DNA from: Vulcanimicrobiota bacterium
GTDB lineage: Bacteria; Vulcanimicrobiota; Vulcanimicrobiia; Vulcanimicrobiales; Vulcanimicrobiaceae
Direction of reading: 5' to 3'
NCBI GenBank assembly: GCA_027459645.1
Contig: DAIDHQ010000037.1
Location: 1 to 48,076, forward strand
DNA length: 48,076 nt
In this document: in pieces, positions 39,227 through 48,076 of the stretch
Layout of the letters: each line of letters opens with the position of its first letter
Position numbering within the stretch: position 1 is the stretch's first letter
The notes under the pieces: model-generated
What the model was told of the DNA's origin: nothing
Database searches by the model: none
Seen by the model: the letters and a program-made list of their open reading frames with translations, nothing else
Position numbers and translations under genes: made by a program

Positions 39227-41173
39227 ATGGAGTGGGGCCACTTCGATGTCGCGTCGCAACGCGAGTGGCTGGTCACCGACGGCCGCGGAGGCTATGCATC
39301 CGGGACGGTTTCCGGCGCTTTGACGCGCCGCTATCACGGCTTGCTCGTCGCCGCTCAACAGCCGCCCCTAGGCCGGCGCGTGCTCCTTTCGAAGATCGAT
39401 GCGAGCGCTACGTACGACGGTAACGCGTTCGACCTCGGCACGAATCGCTGGCACGACGGCACGATCGCGCCGAACGGTTATTGCCGTTTGCTGGATTTCA
39501 CCCTCGAAGACGGCTTCCCGGTCTGGACGTATGCGTTTGCCGACGCACGCATCGAACAGCGCGTTTGGATGGACGGCGAAGCAACGACGTACGTTCGCTT
39601 TTGCGCGCGTGCCGCGTCGTCCGACGTCACGCTTCGGCTAAAGTGCTACATCGAAGACCGTGATTTTCACACGCTCACGCATGCGTACGACGCGGGCGCG
39701 CCCGCAGCGGTGCAAGGAACCCGCGCAACGCTGCGTTTGGGAAACGGCACGGAGTGGCATCTCGCGAGCGACCGCGGAACGCTCGACGCCGCGCAAGAGT
39801 GGTATTACGGCGTCCGTTACGACGTCGAACGCGATCGCGGTCTGGACTATACCGGCGACGTCTATCATGCGCTCACCATCGACGCAGCGCTTGCGCCGAA
39901 CGAATCGATCACGTTGATCGCTTCCACGCAGACGATCGGCCTCGTGGACGGCGACGCTTCGCTCGCGCGCGCTTCGGGGCGTTGCGCGTCGTTGCTGAAC
40001 GCATGGAGACGCGCGCAGCCGGCGGCGGCTCGGGCTCCAGCGTGGATCGCCCAGTTGGTGCGCGCGGCGGATCAATTCATCGTGGACCGCAAAGACGGAA
40101 AGACGGTCATCGCGGGCTATCACTGGTTCGGCGACTGGGGTCGCGATACGATGATCGCGCTGCCGGGGCTTACTCTGACGACGGGACGCCCGGAGATCGC
40201 GAAATCGATCCTGCAGACCTTTGCGAGCTACGTCGATCGGGGGATGATTCCCAATCGCTTTCCCGACGAAGGCGAAGCGCTCGAATATAATACGGTCGAC
40301 GCGCCACTGTGGTTTATCGAAGCGGTCCGCGCCTATCACGACGCAACCGACGACACGTCACTGATCGCCGAGATCTTCGATCCGCTCGATTCGATCGTCA
40401 CCTGGTACCAGCGCGGCACCCGGTACGGCATCGCCGTCGATCCGGCCGACGGGCTGGTGCGCGCGGGCGTACCCGGCGTGCAGTTGACGTGGATGGACGC
40501 GAAGGTCGGCGATTGGGTCGTGACGCCGCGGATCGGCAAGCCCGTGGAAATCAACGCGCTCTGGTACAACGCTCTGCGCTCGATGGATATGCTCGCCGGA
40601 TCGATCGGCCGCGATCCCACGCGTTATCGAGATCTCGCCGGATCCGTGCGGCGTTCGTTTTCGCGCTTCTGGAACGCCGACGGGCAGTATCTTTTCGACG
40701 TTCTCGACGGGCCGAACGGCAACGATGCGTCGATCCGGCCCAACGCCGTTTTTGCCGCCGCGCTGCCGTTTCGAGCCATAGATCAAACGACCGAGCGCGC
40801 CATCGTGGAGCGTGCCTCGCAAGTGCTGCTGACGCCGCTCGGTTTGCGTTCGCTCGCCTACGACGATCCGGCGTATGTCGGTCATTACGGCGGCCCCGTG
40901 CAAGAACGCGACTGCGGTTATCATCGCGGCACGGTATGGCCGTGGTTGATCGGGCCATTCGTGCGCGCGTGGAACAATGCATACGGAAGCAGCGCCGGCG
41001 TGTTGCGCTTTGTGGACGCGTTCGGAATGCGGCTAGAAGACTACGGCGTGGGTACGCTCGCAGAAATTGCGGACGGCGACGCGCCGCACGACGAACGCGG
41101 TGCGATCGCGCAAGCGTGGAGCGTGGCGCAAGTGCTGCAAACGTGGCACGAATTTGCAAGGGAGAATCAGTGA
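39227..41173 (+). CDS. Glycogen debranching enzyme (amylo-alpha-1,6-glucosidase type)
   Basis: A 648-residue enzyme of the archaeal/bacterial type: an N-terminal beta-sandwich ('WLVTDGRGGYASGTVSGALTRRYHGLLVAA') and an alpha/alpha-toroid catalytic domain with 'GYHWFGDWGRDTMIALPGL', 'NTVDAPLWFIEAV', 'WMDAKVGDWVVTPRIGKPVEINALWYNAL' and 'RGTVWPWLIGPFVRAW'. It removes alpha-1,6 branches from glycogen. It ends with GTGA shared with the glucosidase start. The three-gene unit through 45125 handles stored glucan. Confidence 0.92.
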   Translation: MEWGHFDVASQREWLVTDGRGGYASGTVSGALTRRYHGLLVAAQQPPLGRRVLLSKIDASATYDGNAFDLGTNRWHDGTIAPNGYCRLLDFTLEDGFPVWTYAFADARIEQRVWMDGEATTYVRFCARAASSDVTLRLKCYIEDRDFHTLTHAYDAGAPAAVQGTRATLRLGNGTEWHLASDRGTLDAAQEWYYGVRYDVERDRGLDYTGDVYHALTIDAALAPNESITLIASTQTIGLVDGDASLARASGRCASLLNAWRRAQPAAARAPAWIAQLVRAADQFIVDRKDGKTVIAGYHWFGDWGRDTMIALPGLTLTTGRPEIAKSILQTFASYVDRGMIPNRFPDEGEALEYNTVDAPLWFIEAVRAYHDATDDTSLIAEIFDPLDSIVTWYQRGTRYGIAVDPADGLVRAGVPGVQLTWMDAKVGDWVVTPRIGKPVEINALWYNALRSMDMLAGSIGRDPTRYRDLAGSVRRSFSRFWNADGQYLFDVLDGPNGNDASIRPNAVFAAALPFRAIDQTTERAIVERASQVLLTPLGLRSLAYDDPAYVGHYGGPVQERDCGYHRGTVWPWLIGPFVRAWNNAYGSSAGVLRFVDAFGMRLEDYGVGTLAEIADGDAPHDERGAIAQAWSVAQVLQTWHEFARENQ

Positions 41174-43812
41174 GCGACAGCGAGAACCCCGAGCGCGCCC
41201 GGCTGCGCGAGAAACGCGCGCCGTGGTGGCGGTGGGGACCGTACGTCAGCGACCGCCAGTGGGGCACCGTGCGCGAAGATTATTCGGCCACCGGCGAGGC
41301 GTGGGAATACTTCCCGTTCGACGTGGCCTCGAAGCGCGTCTATCGCTGGGGCGAGGACGGCATCTTCGGCATCTCCGACAACCAGCAGCATCTTTGCTTC
41401 GCGCTTGCGATGTGGAACGGCAACGACGATCGCCTCAAAGAACGCTTCTTCGGACTCACCGGCAATCAGGGCAATCACGGCGAGGACGTCAAAGAATACT
41501 ACTGGTATCTGGACAATCTTCCGTCGCACGCGTATATGAAGGCGCTCTACAAGTATCCTCATCGCGCCTTCCCTTATAAGCAACTGCTCGACGAAAATGC
41601 ACGCCGTACGCGTCTCGACCCAGAATACGAATTGGTCGACACCGGAATCTTCGACGAAAACCGCTATTTCGACGTGCAGATCGAATATGCGAAGGCCGAC
41701 ACCAACGACATCCTCGTTCGCATTACCGTTACCAACCGAGGCGGCGAGCCGCACGACCTGCAGTTGCTTCCGACGCTCTGGTATCGCAACGAGTGGTCGT
41801 GGCGCGAAGGCATTCCGATTCCTGCAATCACCGGGCAGCCGAAGCACTCCGGATACGAATGGGCGATCGCGAGCGAGCAGCATCTCGGCGACATGCATTT
41901 TTATGCCGAAGCGCCGGCGCGCATGCTTTACACGGAAAACGAAACGAATTTTCAGGCGCTCTGGAACGTCGCCAACCGCACGCGTTTTGCCAAGGACGGC
42001 ATCGAACGATGCATCGTGCACGGCGACGACAGCGCGGTCAGCCGCGAGGCGCACGGCACGAAAGTAAGCCCGCATTATCCGCTCTCGCTTGCCGCCGGCG
42101 AATCGCGCGTGATTCGCCTGCGTTTGAGCGCGTCTTCGCACGACGAGCCTTTTGGAGCCGGTTTCGACGAGGTCTTCGCCAACCGGATCGAAGAAGCGGA
42201 CGCCTTTTACGAAGAGATCAATCCGTTTCGTGCCGACGTCGAAGCGCGCAACGTGCAACGGCAAGCGTTCGCCGGCCTCTTGTGGTCCAAGCAGTTCTAT
42301 CACTACAACATCAGGCGGTGGCTGGAAGGCGATCCGCTGCAGCCGCCTCCGCCTCCGCAGCGGTATCAAGGACGCAACCACGATTGGATCCACTTCGACG
42401 CCGGCGAAGTCATGTCGATGCCGGATACGTGGGAGTATCCCTGGTTTGCGGCTTGGGATCTTGCGTTTCACTGCGTTGCGTTCGCGCTGATCGATCCGGA
42501 TTTTGCGAAAAATCAGTTGGTGCTGCTGGAGCGCGAATGGTTCATGCATCCCAACGGTCAGATTCCGGCGTACGAGTGGGCGTTCTCGGACGTGAATCCG
42601 CCCGTCCATGCATGGGCGGCTCTTCGGGTCTACCAGATCGAACAGAAAGAACACGGACGGGGCGACATCGCGTTTCTGGAACGCGTGTTCCAGAAGCTGC
42701 TGCTGAACTTCACGTGGTGGGTGAACCGCAAAGACGCCAACGGCAATAACGTCTTCCAGGGCGGCTTCCTGGGATTGGACAACATCGGCATCTTCGACCG
42801 CAGCCGCCCGCTGCCGACGGGCGGATTTCTGAATCAATCCGACGGCACGAGCTGGATGGGCGTCTATACGCTCAACATGCTCGCGATCGCCGTGGAACTT
42901 GCGATGCACAACCCCGTCTACGAAGACATCGCGACGAAATTCTTCGAGCATTTCCTGTATATCGCCGATGCGATGAACCATCTCGGCGGCGAAGGGTTGT
43001 GGAACAAAGAAGACGGCTTTTATTACGACATGCTGATGCTCGACGACGGGCGAAGCATCCCGATCAAGATACGATCCATGGTCGGCTTGATTCCGCTTCT
43101 CGCCGTCGAGATCGTCGAACCGGAAGAGCTCGATGCGCTTCCCGCGTTCAAACGCCGTTTGGAGTGGTTCATCCGCCATCGGCCCACGCTTGCAGAAAAC
43201 GTCGCGAGCATGGAAGAGAGCGGCGTCGGCGCGCGCCGTCTGCTCTCGATCGTCGACCGCGATCAGCTCGAGCAAATCCTCACGAAGATGCTGGAGGAAG
43301 ACGGGTTTCTCAGCCCCTACGGAATTCGCAGCATCTCGCGCTTTCATAAAGACCATCCGTTTACGCTGGACATCGACGGATCGTCGTACAAAGTCGACTA
43401 CGAGCCTGCGGAGTCGACGACCGGCACCTTCGGCGGCAATTCAAATTGGCGCGGGCCGATCTGGTTTCCGATGAACTTCTTGCTGATCGAAGCGCTGCAA
43501 CGTTTCCACTATTACTTCGGCAGTTCGTTTAAGATCGAATGTCCTACGGGCAGCGGTCAGATGATGGACTTGTGGGAGATTGCGTCGCTCCTCTCGCGGC
43601 GCCTGATCAACATCTTCTTGCCCGGCTCCAACGGCGCGCGTCCGGTCAACGGCGGCGTCGAACTCTTCGATCGCGATCCGCATTGGCGCGATCACCTCTT
43701 GTTCTACGAATACTTCAATGGCGACAACGGCATGGGACTTGGCGCAAGTCACCAAACCGGGTGGACGGCGCTCGTCGCCAAATTGATCGAGCAGCGCAGC
43801 GAATACGGTTAG
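41170..43812 (+). CDS. GH63-like alpha-glucosidase (mannosyl-oligosaccharide glucosidase family)
   Basis: An 880-residue cytoplasmic enzyme starting at a GTG with GGAG upstream. After a beta-sandwich half comes an alpha/alpha-toroid with 'EYPWFAAWDLAFHCVAFALI' (general-acid Asp), 'GQIPAYEWAFSDVNPPVHAWA', 'GGFLGLDNIGIFDRS', 'SDGTSWMGVYTLNMLAIAVEL' and 'GNSNWRGPIWFPMNFLLIEAL' (candidate base Glu), as in GH63. Bacterial members next to debranching enzymes probably trim alpha-glucosyl termini of small sugars or glucosylglycerate-like solutes. Substrate not assignable from sequence. Confidence 0.85.
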   Translation: MSDSENPERARLREKRAPWWRWGPYVSDRQWGTVREDYSATGEAWEYFPFDVASKRVYRWGEDGIFGISDNQQHLCFALAMWNGNDDRLKERFFGLTGNQGNHGEDVKEYYWYLDNLPSHAYMKALYKYPHRAFPYKQLLDENARRTRLDPEYELVDTGIFDENRYFDVQIEYAKADTNDILVRITVTNRGGEPHDLQLLPTLWYRNEWSWREGIPIPAITGQPKHSGYEWAIASEQHLGDMHFYAEAPARMLYTENETNFQALWNVANRTRFAKDGIERCIVHGDDSAVSREAHGTKVSPHYPLSLAAGESRVIRLRLSASSHDEPFGAGFDEVFANRIEEADAFYEEINPFRADVEARNVQRQAFAGLLWSKQFYHYNIRRWLEGDPLQPPPPPQRYQGRNHDWIHFDAGEVMSMPDTWEYPWFAAWDLAFHCVAFALIDPDFAKNQLVLLEREWFMHPNGQIPAYEWAFSDVNPPVHAWAALRVYQIEQKEHGRGDIAFLERVFQKLLLNFTWWVNRKDANGNNVFQGGFLGLDNIGIFDRSRPLPTGGFLNQSDGTSWMGVYTLNMLAIAVELAMHNPVYEDIATKFFEHFLYIADAMNHLGGEGLWNKEDGFYYDMLMLDDGRSIPIKIRSMVGLIPLLAVEIVEPEELDALPAFKRRLEWFIRHRPTLAENVASMEESGVGARRLLSIVDRDQLEQILTKMLEEDGFLSPYGIRSISRFHKDHPFTLDIDGSSYKVDYEPAESTTGTFGGNSNWRGPIWFPMNFLLIEALQRFHYYFGSSFKIECPTGSGQMMDLWEIASLLSRRLINIFLPGSNGARPVNGGVELFDRDPHWRDHLLFYEYFNGDNGMGLGASHQTGWTALVAKLIEQRSEYG

Positions 43813-43853
43813 GCGATAGGGTCCGAGCTCCGGCATCAATAAGGCGCAAGGGT

Positions 43854-45125
43854 ATGGACCGCTACCCTCACCTGCCGCAACGCATCGTCATCCTCGCCTT
43901 CGAGGGGCCCGACCGCTATTCGATGGTCGGCGGCCTCGGCGTTCGCGTCAGCGAGCTCGCCGTAGCCACGGCGGCAGCCGGCTTCGACACCGAACTGGTC
44001 TTCGTCGGCGACCCGTCGCTGGCGCCCATCGAACAGCGTGCCCCCCGCTTCACGCTACGGCGTTGGTGTCAGTGGATTTCCGCCTATCATCCCGGCGGCG
44101 TCTACGACGGCGAAGCCGGCAAGATCAACGATTATGCGCAGAGCGTTCCGCGATTTCTCATCGACGACGTCGTGCAACCGGCGGTCGCGCGCGGCGAACG
44201 CGTCTTAGTGCTGGCCGAAGACTGGCAGGTCGTACCGGCCGTGTTGAACCTGGACGCGGGGCTGCGCGCTGCGGGCCTGCGCTACGCCGTAACGATCGCA
44301 TGGAATGCGAACAACACTTACGGATTCCACGAGATCGATTTTCCGCGCCTTGCGGCCGCCTGCCGGATTACGTGCGTCAGCCGCTATATGAAGTTCGAAC
44401 TCGCGCTCGCGGGTGCCGACGCCCTCGTCATTCCAAACGGCATTCCCGAACGCATTTTCGATGAAGTCAAAGCCTCGGACGTCGCCTACTTAAATCGCGT
44501 GCTCTCGGGGCGCAACACGCTGTTGAAAGTCGGGCGGTTCGATCCCGACAAGCGTTGGCTGCAAGCGATCGATGCCGTCGCCGATCTTCGCGAAGCGGGG
44601 CGCCTCGTGCAATTGATCGTGCGCGGCGGGAAAGAAGCGTACGGAGACGTCGTCTTCGGCCAAGCGCGCGCTCGCGGGTTGACCGTCGCCGACGTCACGT
44701 TCGAATCACCCGACATCGAAACGATTGCAAAAACGCTCGCGGAATCCCAGGCGGACATCGTCAACGTCAAGAGTTTCTTGCCCGACGCAATGCTCTTCAC
44801 GCTCTATGGCGCGGTCGACGCCGTGCTGGCGAACAGTGGGAAGGAACCGTTCGGCCTTGTGGGACTCGAGGTCATGGCGTCGGGCGGCGTCGCCGTGTGC
44901 GGTTCGACGGGCGAAGACTACGCGAGCGCCTTCGAAAACTCCATCGTCTGCGACACGAGCGATCCACGCGAGTTGGCGACCTATTTGGAGCGCCTATTCG
45001 GCGACGCGTCGATTCGCGAGCGCATCCGGGAGAACGCGCCCGGCACGGCACGCCAGTTCTCGTGGACAAACGTGCTCGAGATTCTCGACGCGAAAGTGGC
45101 CTTCATGAACGCGCGTAGCGCCTAG
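43854..45125 (+). CDS. GT-B glycosyltransferase (GT4/GT5 type)
   Basis: A 423-residue glycosyltransferase. The N-terminal 'GPDRYSMVGGLGVRVSELA' is the acceptor-side GGLG loop typical of glycogen/starch synthases and GT4 enzymes; the C-terminal half has 'LLKVGRFDPDKRW' and the EX7E-like 'GKEPFGLVGLEVMASGGVAVCG'. In this cluster it may make glycogen or a glucosyl solute. RBS AAGGG ends just before the ATG. It follows the glucosidase by 41 bases, so it is likely part of the same operon. Confidence 0.85.
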   Translation: MDRYPHLPQRIVILAFEGPDRYSMVGGLGVRVSELAVATAAAGFDTELVFVGDPSLAPIEQRAPRFTLRRWCQWISAYHPGGVYDGEAGKINDYAQSVPRFLIDDVVQPAVARGERVLVLAEDWQVVPAVLNLDAGLRAAGLRYAVTIAWNANNTYGFHEIDFPRLAAACRITCVSRYMKFELALAGADALVIPNGIPERIFDEVKASDVAYLNRVLSGRNTLLKVGRFDPDKRWLQAIDAVADLREAGRLVQLIVRGGKEAYGDVVFGQARARGLTVADVTFESPDIETIAKTLAESQADIVNVKSFLPDAMLFTLYGAVDAVLANSGKEPFGLVGLEVMASGGVAVCGSTGEDYASAFENSIVCDTSDPRELATYLERLFGDASIRERIRENAPGTARQFSWTNVLEILDAKVAFMNARSA

Positions 45126-45148
45126 CCGTTGCGGCGGCGTTGTTAGAT

Positions 45149-45177
45149 TTGTTGAGACCTTCTGCGCGCCTTATGAC
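45149..45177 (+). promoter_or_regulatory. Predicted promoter of the TonB-dependent receptor gene
   Basis: -35 TTGTTG (45149-45154), 17 bases, -10 TATGAC (45172-45177). The ~58-base leader holds a possible stem (GCGCTGGGA ... TCCCACGC) and a strong ribosome site AAGGAAGG (about 45230) before the ATG at 45242. This contrasts with the leaderless promoters of the two repressor genes. Confidence 0.45.
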
Positions 45178-45241
45178 ACGCTGAGAGCGCTGGGATCGCA
45201 CGCGCGCTCCCACGCTTACTCACATCATAAGGAAGGCTAGC

Positions 45242-48076
45242 ATGAACAAACGCATGAGCCGGCCTTGGTGGGTGGCCCTCGCTCTAACTCTCGTCTTCAC
45301 CAGCCAGGTAACATGGGCACTGGCGGGCACGACGGGCGGACTGAGCGGGATCGTCTCCGATCAAGCCGGACATCCGGTGGCCGACGCCTCGGTCAAAGTC
45401 ACGTCTGCGTCGCAGACGGCGACCGCGACGACCGATGCGCGCGGGCACTTCACCTTCGTTTCGCTCTCGCCGGATACATATACGGTGTCGGCGGAAAAGC
45501 AAGGTTTTACGCCGGGTTCTCTCGCGGGCGTGACCGTCTTCGCCGATCAAAACTTGACGGTTTCGCTCACCATCTCCAATCAGCCGAAGACCATCGTCAA
45601 GACGGTTGCAACGGTCGGCGGCAATCTCGTTAAAAGCGGTACGACCTCCGACGTCTACTCCGTCAACGCGGCAACCGCGGCCGCGGTGCAGGGCATCGGC
45701 GGTGGTTACAATCTCGATTCGGCGTATTCCGCGCTGTACTCACAGCCGGGCGTGACCTCGAGCATCGGTAACTACGGCTTCGGCCAGGTATACTACATCC
45801 GCGGCTCCGCATACAGCCAAGTCGGCTACGAGTATGACGGCGTTCCGGTCAATCGCGCGTTCGACAACTATAACGCGAACTCGCTTTCGAGTCTGGGCAC
45901 CCAAGAGACGGAAGTCTATGCGGGCGGTTCACCTGCGGGTGCGTCGTCATCGACCCTCGCCGGCTACATCAACCAGGTCATTAAGACCGGTACGTACCCG
46001 GGAACGGGAACGCTGGTCGGCGGGATCGGGTCTCCGACGTTCTACCACAAACTCAGCGTTGAAACGGGCGGCGCGACGCCGAACCGGCTGTTTTCGTATT
46101 ACGTCGGTCTCTCCGGTTCGAACCAGCAGTTTCCGCTCATTACGAACAATAATGCGGCGGGACTGAATCCGGACGGAAGCAACGCCTACGGTTTCGTCGG
46201 CAGCGGCTTTAATCCGGTTGCCGGAACGTTTGCATCGTATGCGAACGGCCCGTGGCCGACGTGTACCGCAACGGGTGCGGCACCGGCCGGCGCACCTCTC
46301 TACGAACTGCAAAACATCCTGCCGGGTGGGACGCCGACGCCCGTGTGCTCGGCGTACGCTCCGCTTGCAGCAAACTATAACATCGGCATCCGCGATCGCG
46401 AGAACGTGTTCAACTTCCACTTCGGCATTCCGCACAAGAACAACGGCGGCCGCGACGATGCGCAAGCGCTGGTCTATAATTTCGCGTACCAGTCGCTTTA
46501 CAACGACAGCCTCAACGCCCTCGGCGGCGCGGGCTATTGGAACACCATGTTCGCATCGGCGGTCCCGGCGGCGGAACTTATCGACACGCTCAACGGCGGC
46601 TCCGGTGCGCCGTTACCCGGACCGTATTCGAATCTCTGCACGGTCAACTCGTATATCTTCGGATACGCGTGCGCGTCATCCGGGCCGTCGCCGGTTCCGG
46701 TCGGCGACAGCGTGATCTTCCCGACGAACACGAGCTTCGGGCAAAACGCCGCGGGTGTGGGTGCCGTTCCGTATCTCATCCCGGGTTATCCGACCAATCG
46801 TCCCGTCGGCGTCGGTGTCAACCCGAACCTTCAGGATGCGATTTGGAACGACGGGACCGTCGTGAAACTCCAGTACCAGAAGAACTTCGGTTCCACGGCG
46901 TTCGCGCGTCTGTTGGGCTACACGTTCTATTCCGACTGGCTGCAAACGGCCCCCAACGACGCGGGCGGCTTTATCAGCTTCTTCGTTCCGGGCATGGGTG
47001 CCAGCAATCCATCTCCGAACTACGAGCTGAACACGCACACGCGCGGCGTGCAACTCGACGTTGAAGATCAGATCAACGAAAAGAACCTGCTGAGCTTCAT
47101 CGGCAATTACACGACCGCTACCGTCACTCGCTGGAACAATGAGTTCTATGCCTTCAATGGTAACGGCGTCAACTTGACCGACGGTACGAACTGCTATAGC
47201 ACGACGACCGGGGCCGTCAATTCATGCCTCTCGGGCTCGACCGCCGTCAATGAAGCAAATCTGCTCCCCGGGAGCGCCGGACTTCCGCCGATCCCGGCTG
47301 GTGCGCCGGCAAACGCATCGTATCAGGTGACGGTCCCAGGCGGGTACGGTCCCCTGAACAACGTTCAACCGCGCTTTAGTTCGTTCGCGCTTTCCGACGT
47401 GTGGCAGCCGGACGATCGCTGGAACATCAATCTCGGCGTGCGCGAAGAGCTCTATCAGTACTTGCTGGGCAGCACGCAAAACCCAGAGTTCAACTTCTGG
47501 TTCAACCAAGCTGCGAACTCGTATTGCTACGACCCCGGCACGGGCAACGTGTTGCTCACGCCCGTGACGCCGACGACACCGCCGAACCGTCAAGGTCCGG
47601 TCGTTGCCTACAATACGCTTCCGGGTGAGAATCCGGGACTGTGCTACACCGGCAATGGCGGCGCGCTGATCGGGCCTTCCGGACAGCAAGCCGTTCATCC
47701 GAACGGCGTAGGTGGCAACAAGCTCTACACCAACGTCGCCCCGTCGTCCCTGAGCCACACGGTTTTCTCGCCGCGTCTCTCGGGTACGTACACCATAAAT
47801 CCGGATACGGTTCTTCGCTTCTCGGCCGGCCGCTACACGCAGCCGACGCAAACGGCGTTCGAACAGTATACCAACGCGTCGGGGCTCGGTGCGGCGAAGT
47901 TCGATTACACGTACTTCTGGAATCTGGGCTTCAATAACCCGGTCCACGACAACCCGGTTCAAACGTCGAATAACTACGACTTCTCGTACGAGCGGCACTT
48001 CAAGGGCACCGACTGGACCATGAAGATCTCGCCGTTCTATCGTTATACGACCAACGAACTCGTGACGGTCTCGCTC
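45242..48076 (+). CDS. TonB-dependent receptor with carboxypeptidase-regulatory domain, 3' end outside window
   Basis: The first 945 codons of an outer-membrane receptor; the frame is open to the last base. A signal peptide ('WWVALALTLVFTSQVTWALA') precedes a carboxypeptidase-regulatory-like beta sandwich ('GGLSGIVSDQAGHPVADASVKV', 'TDARGHFTFVSLSPDTYTVSAEKQGF'), then a plug-like region ('YNLDSAYSALYSQPGVTSS', 'YYIRGSAYSQVGYEYDGVPVNRAFD') and barrel strands. It lacks a clear TonB box near the N-terminus. Such receptors import siderophores, cobalamin or glycans. The nearby glucan genes suggest but do not show a carbohydrate ligand. Cys-containing loops (near 46,250-46,680) are typical of extracellular loops. 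Confidence 0.85.
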   Translation, partial: MNKRMSRPWWVALALTLVFTSQVTWALAGTTGGLSGIVSDQAGHPVADASVKVTSASQTATATTDARGHFTFVSLSPDTYTVSAEKQGFTPGSLAGVTVFADQNLTVSLTISNQPKTIVKTVATVGGNLVKSGTTSDVYSVNAATAAAVQGIGGGYNLDSAYSALYSQPGVTSSIGNYGFGQVYYIRGSAYSQVGYEYDGVPVNRAFDNYNANSLSSLGTQETEVYAGGSPAGASSSTLAGYINQVIKTGTYPGTGTLVGGIGSPTFYHKLSVETGGATPNRLFSYYVGLSGSNQQFPLITNNNAAGLNPDGSNAYGFVGSGFNPVAGTFASYANGPWPTCTATGAAPAGAPLYELQNILPGGTPTPVCSAYAPLAANYNIGIRDRENVFNFHFGIPHKNNGGRDDAQALVYNFAYQSLYNDSLNALGGAGYWNTMFASAVPAAELIDTLNGGSGAPLPGPYSNLCTVNSYIFGYACASSGPSPVPVGDSVIFPTNTSFGQNAAGVGAVPYLIPGYPTNRPVGVGVNPNLQDAIWNDGTVVKLQYQKNFGSTAFARLLGYTFYSDWLQTAPNDAGGFISFFVPGMGASNPSPNYELNTHTRGVQLDVEDQINEKNLLSFIGNYTTATVTRWNNEFYAFNGNGVNLTDGTNCYSTTTGAVNSCLSGSTAVNEANLLPGSAGLPPIPAGAPANASYQVTVPGGYGPLNNVQPRFSSFALSDVWQPDDRWNINLGVREELYQYLLGSTQNPEFNFWFNQAANSYCYDPGTGNVLLTPVTPTTPPNRQGPVVAYNTLPGENPGLCYTGNGGALIGPSGQQAVHPNGVGGNKLYTNVAPSSLSHTVFSPRLSGTYTINPDTVLRFSAGRYTQPTQTAFEQYTNASGLGAAKFDYTYFWNLGFNNPVHDNPVQTSNNYDFSYERHFKGTDWTMKISPFYRYTTNELVTVSL

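Noticed and set aside
41167-43356. 729-codon leftward ORF opposite the GH63-like gene
   Set aside because: The + strand frame has full family motifs; the antisense frame is Arg/His/Val-rich as expected from a mirrored G+C-rich gene.
1-48076. tRNA, rRNA, CRISPR, integrase or transposase
   Set aside because: No cloverleaf, rRNA core, regularly spaced direct repeats or recombinase motifs were seen on either strand by eye.

Overview
The window is a 48 kb piece of a G+C-rich chromosome of a Gram-negative-type (diderm) bacterium. It carries a flagellin end, LPS transport genes (an LptF/G permease, an LptD-like protein, LptC), apolipoprotein N-acyltransferase, a TolC protein and a TonB-dependent receptor with a carboxypeptidase-regulatory N-terminus. 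The mix of secreted proteins with Pro/Thr/Ser linkers, phosphoketolase and an LptD with a long proline-rich insert suggests to me a soil lineage such as Candidatus Eremiobacterota (WPS-2 / Vulcanimicrobiota). That is an impression from protein style, not a placement. I see no rRNA, tRNA, CRISPR array, integrase or intact insertion sequence.

Layout: 1-1,600, flagellin C-terminus, an uncharacterised protein and a decayed stretch. 1,585-3,077, arsenic operon (arsR, aquaporin, arsC) with a promoter overlapped by an operator. 3,030-10,311, a leftward glycosidase-like gene facing a tightly overlapping rightward operon (membrane protein, processive family-2 glycosyltransferase, bactofilin-like beta-helix, outer-membrane barrel, beta-propeller lipoprotein) that looks like an undescribed synthase-dependent exopolysaccharide system. 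10,397-12,788, a small peptide, a membrane class III cyclase and an MFS transporter. 12,761-20,308, a CsoR/CstR-type repressor with two operators, its methyltransferase partner, and a divergent DUF2892 / RND / TolC / DUF302 array. 20,388-23,663, STAS protein, a two-frame membrane ORF, a response regulator with a soluble histidine kinase, and two tandem SRPBCC-like paralogues. 23,747-27,067, phosphoketolase (broken by one inserted G) and acetate kinase. 27,032-35,487, phosphoesterase, lytic transglycosylase, LPS transport, a repeat element, metallothionein with a lipoprotein, then Lnt and LptC. 35,512-39,214, lipoprotein, two KGG-repeat stress proteins, a degenerate D-aminoacylase-like protein, a BsuPI-domain protein and a secreted hypothetical. 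39,227-45,125, glycogen debranching enzyme, GH63-like glucosidase and GT-B glycosyltransferase. 45,149 to the end, a TonB-dependent receptor cut off by the window.

Genes are packed hard. Most operon junctions are ATGA/GTGA/TAGTG overlaps, most convergent pairs overlap in their coding ends, and one divergent pair (lipoprotein / lnt) appears to share its start-codon bases. Two regulator promoters (arsR and the CsoR-type gene) put the predicted transcription start on the A of the ATG, which suggests leaderless mRNAs. Two places (phosphoketolase near 24,557 and the membrane ORF at 20,725-21,162) look frameshifted, either real mutations or errors in a draft or metagenomic assembly.

The strongest candidates for new biology are the exopolysaccharide-type locus at 3-10 kb, the persulfide- or metal-sensing regulon around 13.7 kb that drives an unusual RND pump with a C-terminal extension, and a 140-bp element with long inverted ends at 32,231-32,370.
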